Below are positions 27,173 to 36,204 of a stretch of 59,427 nucleotides of DNA, in pieces; positions within the stretch are counted from its first letter, which is position 1, and every line of letters starts with the position of its first letter. Source of the DNA: an uncultured Desulfovibrio sp. (GTDB lineage: Bacteria; Desulfobacterota; Desulfovibrionia; Desulfovibrionales; Desulfovibrionaceae). The notes under the pieces are model-generated. The model had not been told where the DNA came from, made no database searches, and worked only from the letters and a program-made list of their open reading frames with translations. A program made the position numbers and the translations under genes. The stretch spans positions 1 to 59,427 of the forward strand of contig NZ_CALUYG010000013.1 in assembly GCF_944324935.1 (NCBI RefSeq), in the 5' to 3' direction.

Positions 27173-27295
27173 AATAGAGCATTTTCCGTTTGAAACGCGT
27201 TGCGGTTCAAACCATACGGCCTGTCGTGTCACGGAAAAAAAGGCGGTTTTTCCGCTCCCTGCTGGCCGGGCGGCGCTGTGCCGCCGCTTCGCGCC
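27173..27295. repeat. MITE-like intergenic repeat, copy 2
   Basis: Begins AATAGAGCATTTTCCGTTTG and shares the internal palindromes of copy 1 (3038-3189) but in inverted orientation: TTCAAACCATACGGCCTGTC, GGCGGTTTTTCCGC and GGCGCTGTGCCGCC. The far end that would carry the second terminal repeat is not recognisable after about 27295. It lies 53 bases upstream of trmI and downstream of the PBP1A gene. Confidence 0.75.
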
Positions 27296-27473
27296 CCAGC
27301 CTCTTTCCTCGCTGAACGCGCGCAGGGGAAGGGGCGGGAGGCGCGGGGGGAAGGGAGCGGCCCACTGGCGGCCGCGGGTCGTGCCCGTCAGGCGACGCGG
27401 GAGCCTTGCGGGCATCGACGGCGGAACGAGGGTTTCCCTTCCCCCACGAGGCGACGAAGAATGTCGCCAGCCC

Positions 27474-29927
27474 CTAGAACATCTGCCGCATGAGGGCCTC
27501 GCCGCCGTCGGAGGTATCCATCATGCCGTCGCCCTCGCTGCCGGGGCTGCCGTCCAGGGCCGAAATGCCCGGTACGGGCTCTCCCTGGAAGGCCAGCCCG
27601 CCGGACATGGTGATGCCCGGAGGCATGGCGAATTCCTGCGGCTGATCCTTGTAGAGATCTTCCACGGCCGTCCGGTAATAGCGGAAGATGGGGGCTGCCG
27701 TGCGTCCGCCCTGTTCGAGGCGGCCCAGCGAGCGCACCTGGTCGAAGCCCACATAGACGCCGGTAGCCAGATAGGGCGTGAAGCCCACGAACCAGGTGTC
27801 CCTTTCCTCGTTGGTCGTACCGGTCTTGCCGGCGATGTTGGTGTGTCCTTCCACACGGGCGCGGCCGCCGGTGCCGGCGTTGACCACTTCCTTGAGCAGG
27901 GTCGCCATCTGGAAGGCGTTCTGCGGGCTGATGGCCTGCCAGTGCTCGGGATCCTGCCGGTAGAGCTCGCGCCCCCTGCTGTCGCGTATGGAGGTGATGA
28001 TGCGCGGCCGTACGCCCAGGCCGTTGTTGGCAAAGGCGGCATAGGCCTGCGTCAGGTTGAGCGGAGTCACGTCCACCGCGCCCAGGCAGATGGCGAGTTC
28101 CGCCGGGAAATTGGGTTCAAGGCCAAGGGCCTTGGCCCGCATGATGACGTTCTCGATGCCGATGGTATGGGCCACCCGCACGGTGGTCGTGTTGCGCGAG
28201 AGCGCCAGGGCCCGGTGCAGGGGCATGACGCCCTTGAAGTTGTGTTCGTAGTTGGAGGGCCGCCAGACTTCGTTGGTATAGGGGTTTACATAGACAAAGG
28301 GGCCGTCCAGCACTTCGGAGGTCGGGGTAAAGCCGAAATCCAGCGCCGCGGAGTAGACGATGGGCTTGAAGCTGGAACCGGGCTGCCGCCGGGCCTGCGT
28401 GGCCCGGTTGAAATGGCTGTTGCCGAACTGGTAGCCGCCGATGAGGGCCACCACGTCGCCGCTCTGGGGTTCGATGGAGGCAAGGGCCCCCTGCACTTCG
28501 GGGACCTGCTGCAGCAGCAGGGTGATGGGCGTGCCGGGCCGCACGCGACCGGAATCGTAGGGGACGGTCTCCGTCCGTTTTTTCCTGGTCTTGGGATCGG
28601 TCGTCGTCACCTTTTCTTCGGCGGCGGAGACCAGGATGACGTCGCCGGGCTTCAGCACCGGCCGGGCGTCCTTGATGGCCGGAGCATACATGCCCGCCAC
28701 CTTGGGGTTGGGCGTGCGGGCCCAGCTCATATTGGCGATGGGGATGACGCCCGTATAGCCCTTGCCGAAGGCCACTTCCGCCCGTTGCTGTTCGACCCTG
28801 GTGACCAGCGCTCTGGCCCAGGAGCCGCCCAGCAGGTTTTCCGGCGTAAAGTCGCTCTTGTCCAGGAATTCGCGCTGGTCATTGCTGGAAAGATGGGTGA
28901 GCGGGCCGCGCCAGCCCTGCCGCTTGTCCAGCTCTTCCAGGCCGCGGCGCAGGGCCGCGCCCGCCGCTTCCTGCTGCACGGGGTCCATGGCGGTATGGAC
29001 GGTCAGTCCCGCCTCATAGACGTAATCCTCGCCGTAGCGCGGCGTATCGATGCCGAGCGCCCGCAGGTTCTGTTCGGTAAAAAATTCGATGAGCAGGCGG
29101 CGCGCCTCTTCCAGATACCAGTCGGCAGCGCCGCCGCGCCCGTCGGGCATGCTCCAGTAGACAAGGGGCTCGCTGCAGGCGTTCTGGTATTCCTCCTCGC
29201 TGATCCATTGCAGCGTGCGCATGCGCTCCAGCACATAGCGCTGGCGGGCCTGCGCGGATTCAGGCCGGCGGAAGGGATTGTACTTGCTGGGGGCCTGCGG
29301 CAGTCCGGCGATGACGGCGCATTCGGCCAGCGTCAGATCGGCGGCATGCTTGCCGAAATAGGTGCGTGCCGCCGCTTCCACCCCGTAGGAGTGCTGGCCC
29401 AGATAGATATAGTTGAGATAGGTCAGCAGTATCTCGTCCTTGCTGAGGCTGTTTTCCAGCCGGTAGGCAAGGATGGCTTCCTTCATCTTGCGGGTATAGC
29501 TGCGCTCCGAGGTCAGGAGGAGCTGCTTGATGATCTGCTGGGTGATGGTGCTGCCGCCCTGTCCCGTGCCCCCGTGCTGCAGATTGTGGAGGGCCGCGCG
29601 GATGATGGCCACGATGTCGATGCCGGGATGCGTGTAGAAATTGTCGTCCTCGGCGGCCAGAAAGGCCATGGGCAGGTAGCGGGACATATCCGTCAACTTG
29701 ATGTCGTAGCGCTTTTCGTGCGCCAGCGTGCCGAGGATGGAACCGTCACGGGCCAGGATGGTGGTGGCCTGCGGCGCATCGTAGCTGATGAGCCTGTCCA
29801 GGTCGGGAAGATCGCGCGAGGCCCAGTAGAACAGGGCCGCCACGGCGCCCGCGGCCGTCAGGCCGCCAAGAACGATCAGCAGCAGAAAGACAAGCGCGGT
29901 GCGCTTCAGGATGCGAGAGAACTTCAT
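27474..29927 (-). CDS. mrcA: penicillin-binding protein 1A (bifunctional)
   Basis: 817 residues from the ATG at 29927. One N-terminal membrane anchor (about 10-35) is followed by a family 51 glycosyltransferase domain with EDDNFYTHPGID and GSTITQQIIKQLLL (about 85-140). An OB-like linker region follows. The transpeptidase has the active-site Ser in SSFK near 516, SRN near 574 and KTGTT near 700. It polymerises and cross-links peptidoglycan in the periplasm. A negatively charged Gly/Asp-rich tail ends the protein. Standard class A PBP length; no neighbour suggests a special role. Confidence 0.95.
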   Translation of the reverse strand: MKFSRILKRTALVFLLLIVLGGLTAAGAVAALFYWASRDLPDLDRLISYDAPQATTILARDGSILGTLAHEKRYDIKLTDMSRYLPMAFLAAEDDNFYTHPGIDIVAIIRAALHNLQHGGTGQGGSTITQQIIKQLLLTSERSYTRKMKEAILAYRLENSLSKDEILLTYLNYIYLGQHSYGVEAAARTYFGKHAADLTLAECAVIAGLPQAPSKYNPFRRPESAQARQRYVLERMRTLQWISEEEYQNACSEPLVYWSMPDGRGGAADWYLEEARRLLIEFFTEQNLRALGIDTPRYGEDYVYEAGLTVHTAMDPVQQEAAGAALRRGLEELDKRQGWRGPLTHLSSNDQREFLDKSDFTPENLLGGSWARALVTRVEQQRAEVAFGKGYTGVIPIANMSWARTPNPKVAGMYAPAIKDARPVLKPGDVILVSAAEEKVTTTDPKTRKKRTETVPYDSGRVRPGTPITLLLQQVPEVQGALASIEPQSGDVVALIGGYQFGNSHFNRATQARRQPGSSFKPIVYSAALDFGFTPTSEVLDGPFVYVNPYTNEVWRPSNYEHNFKGVMPLHRALALSRNTTTVRVAHTIGIENVIMRAKALGLEPNFPAELAICLGAVDVTPLNLTQAYAAFANNGLGVRPRIITSIRDSRGRELYRQDPEHWQAISPQNAFQMATLLKEVVNAGTGGRARVEGHTNIAGKTGTTNEERDTWFVGFTPYLATGVYVGFDQVRSLGRLEQGGRTAAPIFRYYRTAVEDLYKDQPQEFAMPPGITMSGGLAFQGEPVPGISALDGSPGSEGDGMMDTSDGGEALMRQMF

Positions 29928-30052
29928 GGCAGGGCGATACCGTTTTTTTGGCTCGAGGTAAAGGGGCAAGGGACGGCGGGCAGGCCGCCTGCGCGACAAG
30001 CGTCTGCCGCCCGGAGGGCCCATCCCGGCGGGCTTCCGCCGTGCGGTCGGGC

Positions 30053-30084
30053 AAAAAAAAAGGCGGAACCGAGGTTCCGCCTTT
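30053..30084 (-). terminator. terminator of dsrC
   Basis: AAAGGCGGAACC, a 2-3 base loop, GGTTCCGCCTTT and nine Ts on the minus strand, starting 18 bases past the dsrC stop. A very strong intrinsic terminator. Confidence 0.92.
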
Positions 30085-30101
30085 GAAAACGCCGGTGACG
30101 A

Positions 30102-30419
30102 CTACACGCAGCCGGTGGGCTTGGGCAGGCCGGCCATTTTGCAGGCGCCCTTACCGGGGCCGGAGGGGAAGAGCTCGTACACTTCCTTCAGCTTGTAGCC
30201 GGTGTTCTTGGAGAGGATACGCACCATGGGGGCGATGCCGTTTTTGCGGTAGTAATCCTGGAGGAAGTCAAGGATCTTCTGGTGATCAGGATTCAGTTCC
30301 GTGATCCCTTCGGATTCCTTCACATATTCCATCCATTCCGGGCACCACTCGTCGAAGTGGAGCAGGAAGCCGTCTTCGTCAACTTCAAAGGTTTTACCCT
30401 TATACGTGATTTCAGCCAT
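30102..30419 (-). CDS. dsrC: dissimilatory sulfite reductase sulfur carrier DsrC
   Basis: 105 residues, the normal DsrC length. It opens MAEITYKGKTFEVDEDGFL, and the flexible C-terminal arm carries the two redox cysteines as CKMAGLPKPTGCV, 11 residues apart with the second next to last. DsrC receives sulfur from sulfite at DsrAB as a trisulfide, which the DsrMKJOP membrane complex then reduces. GGAGG precedes the ATG at 30419. As in other Desulfovibrio it is monocistronic with its own strong terminator, consistent with very high expression. Confidence 0.97.
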   Translation of the reverse strand: MAEITYKGKTFEVDEDGFLLHFDEWCPEWMEYVKESEGITELNPDHQKILDFLQDYYRKNGIAPMVRILSKNTGYKLKEVYELFPSGPGKGACKMAGLPKPTGCV

Positions 30420-30604
30420 CGTGTCCTCCTTGGACATGTATTTCTCTCGCTCAGGGGCGATATGCCCCAAAGCCCGCCAGCCGATGAACGGCCGATTTCC
30501 CAGCGCTCGGCAAAGCGTATTCTGCTCCGCCACGAATTGCTTTGCCATAAATTTGCGTCATTGGCAAGTGCGGGGCGGCAAAGGCCGGAAGGCCCTCCCC
30601 GGGG

Positions 30605-31270
30605 CTACACGGGATCGCAGTGCAAAAAATCAAGGACCTTGGCCACACCGCGCAGGGCGTCGATGGTGGCGGCCTCCTGCGAGGGGCCGCTCATGGGCAT
30701 GGTACGGATGAAGACCTGACGTTTGCCGCCGCCTTCGGGAGTACGGCTCAGCACGGAGCTGATGCGGGCCCCCTGTTCGCGCAGCGTATCGAAGACAGGG
30801 CGCATGGCCCCGGGCCTGTCGTCCACTTCCAGGGCCACATAGAGCCCGCCGAGACGCGCGCCGGTGATGTCGATGAGCACCTTGAAGATGTCCTGATCGG
30901 TGATGATGCCGCACAGCCGGCCGTCATCCCCCACCACGGGCAGGCCGCCGATCTTCCTGTCCACCATGAGCACGGCGGCATTTTCCACCGTGGTCTCGGG
31001 TTTGACAGTGACGGGGGATGGCGTCATAATGTCGCGCGCCTTGATCTCGGCCAGGAGATACTGCATCTCATGCACTTCCAGCGCTGTGGCCTTGGAGGGG
31101 GAGGCGCTCTTGACGTCCCGGTCGGAAATGATGCCGATGACGTGGTTATCGTCATCCACCACGGGGACACGGCGAATATTTTTTTCCTTCATCAGGTTGC
31201 GGCACTTGAGCAGCGAAGTGTCGGCCTTGACGGTGATAACGTCGTTGGTCATCCAATGCTTGACGGCCAT
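30605..31270 (-). CDS. CBS-domain pair plus ACT domain protein
   Basis: 221 residues from the ATG at 31270 (AAGGAGG upstream). Two CBS domains (about 7-60 and 75-130) carry IRRVPVVDDDNHVIGIISDRD and IGGLPVVGDDGRLCGIITDQD, followed by an ACT-like domain (about 140-215). The layout is that of AcuB-type proteins. CBS pairs bind adenine nucleotides and ACT domains bind amino acids, so this is probably a cytoplasmic metabolic sensor. The partner enzyme is unknown. Confidence 0.82.
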   Translation of the reverse strand: MAVKHWMTNDVITVKADTSLLKCRNLMKEKNIRRVPVVDDDNHVIGIISDRDVKSASPSKATALEVHEMQYLLAEIKARDIMTPSPVTVKPETTVENAAVLMVDRKIGGLPVVGDDGRLCGIITDQDIFKVLIDITGARLGGLYVALEVDDRPGAMRPVFDTLREQGARISSVLSRTPEGGGKRQVFIRTMPMSGPSQEAATIDALRGVAKVLDFLHCDPV

Positions 31271-31527
31271 GCAGCCTCCTTGACGGTGAGGGTTGACGTG
31301 CGATGCGGCGGCATGCCGCCTGCGTGGGACGGTGCTGCCTTGCCGGCGGGCAGCCTGCTTTCCGGCCAGTGTCGCTCCCTGCCCGCCGGCGTCGCCGCAC
31401 ACGGCGGTCCGGCGCGGGAATATGGGCGTTTCCGCCAATGTCTTCTCAAGAGTATACACCAAGGGCGGCGGCTGTACAAGTCCGCCCGTTTTCCCGCTCC
31501 TGCGGAGCGGCCATGAGGTGCAGAACC

Positions 31528-32733
31528 ATGGAAATGTACTGGGATTGTGCAAACGGCATCAGCGGCGACATGACGCTTGCGGCGCTCGCGCATCTGGGGG
31601 TGGATTTCACCCCGCTGACGGCACGTCTGGCACAGGCGGGCGTCGCCTGCGTCGTGGAGTGCCGCGAGGAGGAGCGGGCGGGCGGTCCCGGTTTCCGGGT
31701 GGATGTCCGCTGGCAGGAGGAGGCGCAGCCGCTGCGCCATCCGGCGGACATCGCCGACATCTTCCGGCGGGTGACCGTGGCGGAGCGGGTGCGGGAGCGG
31801 GCGCTGGCGGTGCTGGACGCTCTGGCGCGGGCCGAGGCGCAGGCTCACCGGATCCCGGTGGAGGAGGTGCACTTCCACGAGGTCGGGGCCGTGGATACGC
31901 TGGTGGATATCCTCGGCGTCTGCTGGGGGCTGGAAGAGCTGGGCGTGGAACGGGTGACGGCCTCTCACCTGCCGTGGTTCGGCGGCAGCATCGACTGTGC
32001 GCACGGGCGTATCCCCCTGCCGGCTCCGGCCACGGCCTGTCTCATGCGGGGCAAGCCCGTCCGCCCGACCGGCGCGCAAACCGAGCTGGTGACGCCCACC
32101 GGGGCGGCGCTGGCGCACGCGCTGGTGGAGGACTTTTCCGACGGGCCGCGGGGGCGGCTTGGCCGGCTGGGGACAGGCTACGGCTCGCGCCCGGCCCCGG
32201 CGGGACTGCGCGTCTGGGAGGTGTTCCCCGCGTCTGGGGGCGCGCAGGTCTGCGGCGGCCGGGAAGAGGTCTGCCAGCTGGAATGCCATCTTGATCACCT
32301 GAGCGGCGAGGAGCTCGGGCAGGCCATCGAGGCGTTGGCCGCCGCGCCCGCCGTGCTGGACGTGCTCTGGCTCGCGGGAACCGGCAAGAAGAACCGGCCC
32401 TCCGGCGCACTGCGGATACTGTGCCTGCCGGAAGCGCAGGAAGAGGCGCTGCGGCTGGTCTTCCGGCATACGCACAGTCTGGGCGTGCGCGTCCTGCGGC
32501 TGGAGCGGGTCGTCCTGCCGCGCACGGCGGGCGCGGCTGTCTGCGACGGCGAACGCATGCCGGCCAAATGCTATGAGCTGGAGGGCCGCCCCTATGTCCG
32601 GCCGGAAGCCGATGCCCTGGCCCGTCATGCCGCCGGACAGGGGCTCGGCATGCCGGCCCTGCGCTTCAGCGGCGACGCCCGGCGGGCCATGATGCCGGAG
32701 GATGGGGAAAACGGCGAGCGTGCCGCCCAGTGA
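31528..32733 (+). CDS. larC: LarC-type nickel insertion protein
   Basis: 401 residues of the DUF111/LarC family. LarC inserts nickel into the pyridinium bisthiocarboxylate mononucleotide to form the nickel-pincer cofactor of lactate racemase and related enzymes. The N-terminus WDCANGISGDMTLAAL and EVHFHEVGAVDTLVDILG near 112 are signatures, as are the TPTGAALAHAL segment near 188 and the C-terminal ferredoxin-like part. GAGGTG precedes the ATG at 31528. larA, larB and larE are not nearby. In a lactate-using sulfate reducer a lactate racemase elsewhere is plausible. Confidence 0.88.
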   Translation: MEMYWDCANGISGDMTLAALAHLGVDFTPLTARLAQAGVACVVECREEERAGGPGFRVDVRWQEEAQPLRHPADIADIFRRVTVAERVRERALAVLDALARAEAQAHRIPVEEVHFHEVGAVDTLVDILGVCWGLEELGVERVTASHLPWFGGSIDCAHGRIPLPAPATACLMRGKPVRPTGAQTELVTPTGAALAHALVEDFSDGPRGRLGRLGTGYGSRPAPAGLRVWEVFPASGGAQVCGGREEVCQLECHLDHLSGEELGQAIEALAAAPAVLDVLWLAGTGKKNRPSGALRILCLPEAQEEALRLVFRHTHSLGVRVLRLERVVLPRTAGAAVCDGERMPAKCYELEGRPYVRPEADALARHAAGQGLGMPALRFSGDARRAMMPEDGENGERAAQ

Positions 32734-32883
32734 AGGCGTTTGTGAAACGTTTTGGGCGGATAGGGGCATGCGGATGCGCGTCATTGCCCTTTTGGGGCAA
32801 TGCGACGGAAGTGGGCAGACAGGGAGCTTCCGGCTCCCCGCTTGCCCGCTTTGAGGCGAAGGACGATGGGGCCCGCGCCGGCC

Positions 32884-34146
32884 TCAGCCCTCGGCCGGCT
32901 CCTCGCCGCGCAGCATGCGGCGTGCCCGTTCGATATCGATGGCATTTTCCCACCGGGCAACGACCACTGTGGCGACACAGTTACCGATCAGGTTGGTGGT
33001 CGCGCGTACCTCATTCAGGATCTTGTCGATGCCGATGACCAGCGTCATCCCGGCTACGGGGATGATGTGCGTGGACGAAAGCGTGGCCGCCAGCACGACC
33101 AGGGCGGCTCCCGTGACGCCCGCGCCGCCCTTCGACGTCAAGAGGAGGATGAGGAGCAGCCCGACCTGATGTTCCAGATCAAGATGGATGTCCATGGCCT
33201 GGGCGATAAAGGAGGCCGCCATGGTCAGGTAGATGGCCGCGCCGTCAAGGTTGAAGGAGTAGCCGGTGGGGAGGACCAGGCCGACGATGGATCGCTTGAT
33301 CCCCAGACGCTCCATCTTTTCCATGGTCTGGGGCAATACCGCTTCCGTGGAGGTCGTGCCGAGGGTGATGAGCACCTCTTCCTTCATATAGCAGATCAGC
33401 CGCCAGATGTTGATGCCGCAAAAGTGGCTCACCGCGCCGAGGATCAGAAAAACGAACAGTATGCTTGTCGCGTACAGGCAGGCGATGAGCTTGCCGTATG
33501 AGATCAGGGCATCCGCGCCATATTTGCCGATGGTGAAGGTAATGGCGCCAAAGGCCCCAATGGGCGCAAGCTTCATGACCAGGTTGATGACGCCAAGAAA
33601 GGCATGCCCGAACCTGTCCAGCGTATCCAGGATGGACGTCCTCACGCTCCCCATATGCGAGAGGGCCATGCCGAAAAGGATCGAGAACAGCAGCACCTGC
33701 AACAGGTTGCCATCGGCGAAGGCGCCGACGACACTGTTGGGGATGATGCCCATGATGAATTGCTGCGTCGTCTGTTGCCTTGCTTCGGCGAGTTTGCCGA
33801 GCGAGGAGGCGTCCATGGTGGCTGGGTCGGCATGGATGCCCGCTCCGGGCTGGAAGTAGTCAACGACGACCATGCCGATGATCAAGGCCAGCGTCGTCAT
33901 GATTTCAAAATAGATCAGCGTCTTGCCGCCAACTCGGCCCACTTCCTTCAGGTTGTCCATGCGGGCGATGCCAACGACCACCGTACAGAAAATGATCGGG
34001 GTGATGAGCATCTTGATCAGGTTGATGAAGGCATCGCCCAGCGGCTTCAACTTTACAGCGATCTGCGGCTCCAGCAAGCCAAAAACAATCCCCAGGATGA
34101 TCCCCAGCAAGACCTTGAAATAGAGTGCATGGAAGATTTTTGGCAT
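32884..34146 (-). CDS. dicarboxylate/amino acid:cation symporter (DctA/GltP family)
   Basis: 420 residues from the ATG at 34146 with GGAGGA 7 bases upstream. Family signatures: MLITPIIFCTVVVGIARM near 49, the serine-rich TLGTTSTEAVLPQT near 270 (re-entrant loop), LPTGYSFNLDGAAIYL near 300 with the NLDG substrate/cation motif, and LTSKGGAGVTGAALVVLA near 340. It imports C4-dicarboxylates or similar acids with Na+ or H+. On the same strand downstream of suyAB, separated only by a transposon relic, it may bring in sulfolactate or a related acid; that substrate is inferred from context. Confidence 0.85.
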   Translation of the reverse strand: MPKIFHALYFKVLLGIILGIVFGLLEPQIAVKLKPLGDAFINLIKMLITPIIFCTVVVGIARMDNLKEVGRVGGKTLIYFEIMTTLALIIGMVVVDYFQPGAGIHADPATMDASSLGKLAEARQQTTQQFIMGIIPNSVVGAFADGNLLQVLLFSILFGMALSHMGSVRTSILDTLDRFGHAFLGVINLVMKLAPIGAFGAITFTIGKYGADALISYGKLIACLYATSILFVFLILGAVSHFCGINIWRLICYMKEEVLITLGTTSTEAVLPQTMEKMERLGIKRSIVGLVLPTGYSFNLDGAAIYLTMAASFIAQAMDIHLDLEHQVGLLLILLLTSKGGAGVTGAALVVLAATLSSTHIIPVAGMTLVIGIDKILNEVRATTNLIGNCVATVVVARWENAIDIERARRMLRGEEPAEG

Positions 34147-34184
34147 ACAGTCCTCCATATGACAAAAAATTCTCGATGGAATGA

Positions 34185-34400
34185 GTACTGTCCTTGTCGT
34201 TTATATGTATTGCTTGTGGATTTGAGATCAACGCCGACCACAACGCGGCGTTAAACATTCTGGCGGCCGGGCAGGCCGTGACTGCCTGTGGAGCGGGAAG
34301 GGCTCAAGCGCCCGCGTTGAAGCAGGAACCCGCTTGTGGTGCGGCTCATGAGAGCCGTTACCGACAGGAACCCCCGACTTTAAGCGGGGGAGGATGTCAA
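34185..34400 (+). mobile_element. 3' relic of IS200/IS605 tnpB with right end
   Basis: The frame reading ICIACGFEINADHNAALNIL is the C-terminal zinc-ribbon and final RuvC motif of a TnpB/OrfB nuclease; a TGA at 34182-34184 cuts the frame just upstream and the rest of the gene is gone. After ALKQEP the sequence reaches CCCCCG (34371-34376), an ACTTTAAG loop and CGGGGG (34385-34390), then GAGGATGTCAA ending at 34400. That is the hairpin and TCAA end typical of IS605-type right ends and of the 3' part of TnpB guide RNA. The element lies between suyB and the symporter gene. Confidence 0.75.
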
Positions 34401-34539
34401 TTTGCGGACTGTGGGCCTGAGCAATTGCCGCAAAGGCTCCCACAGCGTCTTTTCCCTTGTAAAGTGTGTGCCGACATGCCCAGGCCGGGAGGCGGCGGCA
34501 GCCTTCCGTACAGCCGCCGCCTCCCGACTTTGCGAGATG

Positions 34540-35700
34540 CTAGGCGCTTTCATACAGGCGGGTCATGACAAATTCCACATGGCCCAAAGCTTCAGCACTG
34601 GTCCTGCGACCGTTGCAGGTGCGGATCATCATGTCGAGCAGCATGTCTCCCGCGGCATCCAGCCCGTATTCGCGTTGCAGCAGCCCGGTCACATCCACAT
34701 CGATATGCTCGCTCATGGTGCGCACCGTGCGGGGGTTGCCGGACAATTTGATGACGGGCAGGATGGGGTTGCCGATGACGTTGCCCTGTCCTGTGGGGAA
34801 GAGGTGCACCACGAAACCGGCGGCAGCCGCCAGGGTCACCATTTCCGCGGCGGCGGAAGAGGAGTCCATGAACCAGAGGCCGGGGCCGGTGGGGCTTTCC
34901 GCCTTGTCAAGGCAGCCGACGATGGGGGCCTTGCGTCCTATTTTCTGGATATTGCCCAGTGCCTTCTCCTCAATGGTCGTCAAGCCTCCTTCGATGTTCC
35001 CCTTGGTGGGCTGCGAGTCGCAAAGATCGTTGGTCTTGTGCTCGTCGACGACCTTGGCGTAGCGGTCAAAGAAATGCATGAACTTCTTGCGCGTTTCATC
35101 GTCGGCACAGCGTTCGGCGACGAGATGCTCTCCACCGGTGAGTTCGGTGGTTTCGCCGAACAGGGTGGTGGCGCCGGCTTCCCATAGCTTGTCAAAGGCG
35201 TTGCCCACGGTGGGATTGGCGGCAATGCCCGAAGTGGTGTCGGATTCGCCGCACTTGCAGGAGACCCACAGTTCCCTGATGTCACATTCCACGCGCCGCT
35301 GTTCACTCACCTGCTGGAGGAATTCCTTGGCCTTGCGGGAGGCGGCGGCGATGGTGGCGATGTCTCCATGCTTTTCGATGGCAAAACCGGCGACAGGCTT
35401 GCCGGTGGCGGCGATGCCGTCCACGATGCGCTGCGTCCATGCGGGCTCGATGCCGATGACGATCACCGCCGCGACATTGGGGTTGCGGCCCGTGCCAATA
35501 AGTGTGCGGAAATGCAGTTCGAGGTCTTCGCCGAACTGTAGCCGCCCATAATGATGAGGCAGCGCCATAGTCCCCTTGATGTTGTTGGCAACAGCCGTGC
35601 AAGCCGCATTGGACAGATCGTCCAGCGGCAGGATGACGACATGGTTACGAATGCCCACACGCCCATTTTCCCGCTTGTAGCCCCAGAAAGTCCTTTTCAT
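34540..35700 (-). CDS. suyB: probable (2R)-sulfolactate sulfo-lyase, large subunit
   Basis: 386 residues of the UxaA/GarD C-terminal family, starting [23 protein letters not shown] at 35700 has AAGGTGGT just before it. Altronate and galactarate dehydratases in this family are usually about 500 residues with the SAF domain fused. Here a separate small SAF subunit is encoded just upstream, the arrangement and sizes of SuyAB. SuyAB splits 3-sulfolactate to pyruvate and sulfite, useful to a sulfite-respiring organism. Altronate/galactarate dehydratase remains the alternative. Controlled by the sigma-54 promoter at 36064-36079. Confidence 0.72.
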   Translation of the reverse strand: MKRTFWGYKRENGRVGIRNHVVILPLDDLSNAACTAVANNIKGTMALPHHYGRLQFGEDLELHFRTLIGTGRNPNVAAVIVIGIEPAWTQRIVDGIAATGKPVAGFAIEKHGDIATIAAASRKAKEFLQQVSEQRRVECDIRELWVSCKCGESDTTSGIAANPTVGNAFDKLWEAGATTLFGETTELTGGEHLVAERCADDETRKKFMHFFDRYAKVVDEHKTNDLCDSQPTKGNIEGGLTTIEEKALGNIQKIGRKAPIVGCLDKAESPTGPGLWFMDSSSAAAEMVTLAAAAGFVVHLFPTGQGNVIGNPILPVIKLSGNPRTVRTMSEHIDVDVTGLLQREYGLDAAGDMLLDMMIRTCNGRRTSAEALGHVEFVMTRLYESA

Positions 35701-35702
35701 CT

Positions 35703-35984
35703 TTACCACCTTTTCGTCTTTACATTGTGGACATGGACATGCTGCCCCTTCTTGATGGGCTGAACGACCTTTCCGATATCATGGCCATACTTTATGACCG
35801 TATCGCCGACAGCGAAGTCTTGCAGAGCAATTTTGTGACCGATGGCAATATCGTCCTTCGCTTCACATTCTATTGTTGTATCGCCATCCATAATCCATCC
35901 AGACAAGGCATCTCCCTTTTTCACATCTTCAACCACAACAACGCCAACGCCATCGCCTGGTTCATGTACCACGAACTGATTCAT
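35703..35984 (-). CDS. suyA: probable (2R)-sulfolactate sulfo-lyase, small SAF subunit
   Basis: 93 residues, a stand-alone SAF domain: [20 protein letters not shown] at the start and [22 protein letters not shown] near 50, the UxaA N-terminal pattern. The size (about 10 kDa) matches the small subunit of sulfolactate sulfo-lyase. It ends 2 bases before the suyB start. AAGGAG lies upstream of the ATG at 35984, which itself is about 80 bases downstream of a consensus sigma-54 promoter. Confidence 0.72.
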   Translation of the reverse strand: MNQFVVHEPGDGVGVVVVEDVKKGDALSGWIMDGDTTIECEAKDDIAIGHKIALQDFAVGDTVIKYGHDIGKVVQPIKKGQHVHVHNVKTKRW

Positions 35985-36063
35985 CACATCTTTCTCCTTG
36001 CAAATAAGTTTCGGGATGGAGCTGAACAGCGCTGGCCCGTCCACGCCCCTTGAACATAGGGAT

Positions 36064-36079
36064 TGCAATCGATGTGCCA
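36064..36079 (-). promoter_or_regulatory. sigma-54 promoter of suyAB
   Basis: Minus strand TGGCAC, 5 bases, TTGCA: a perfect match to the -24/-12 consensus TGGCACN5TTGCW. It faces suyA, and a sigma-54 activator gene begins about 125 bases away in the opposite direction. Near-palindromic AT-rich sequences at 36095-36120 and 36166-36190 (CACAAATATG/CATATGTG) are candidate activator sites. Confidence 0.9.
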
Positions 36080-36204
36080 TTAAGTTTTATTTGTATAACA
36101 TATTTATATAACAAGTTTTTTGTTCGATATGCCCAAGCGGGCTCACGGCAGGATGGACAACTTGGGCACAAATATGCTCATATGTGGGCAAGGGAGGATG
36201 AGGG

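Noticed and set aside
27120-30086. 988-codon plus-strand frame opposite PBP1A
   Set aside because: Antisense shadow; the PBP1A active-site motifs SSFK, SRN and KTGTT are intact on the minus strand.
34185-34568. A 125-residue protein reading through the tnpB relic and beyond
   Set aside because: Only the first part is TnpB-like. The frame runs past the element's right end at 34400 into unrelated DNA, so it is not a real gene.
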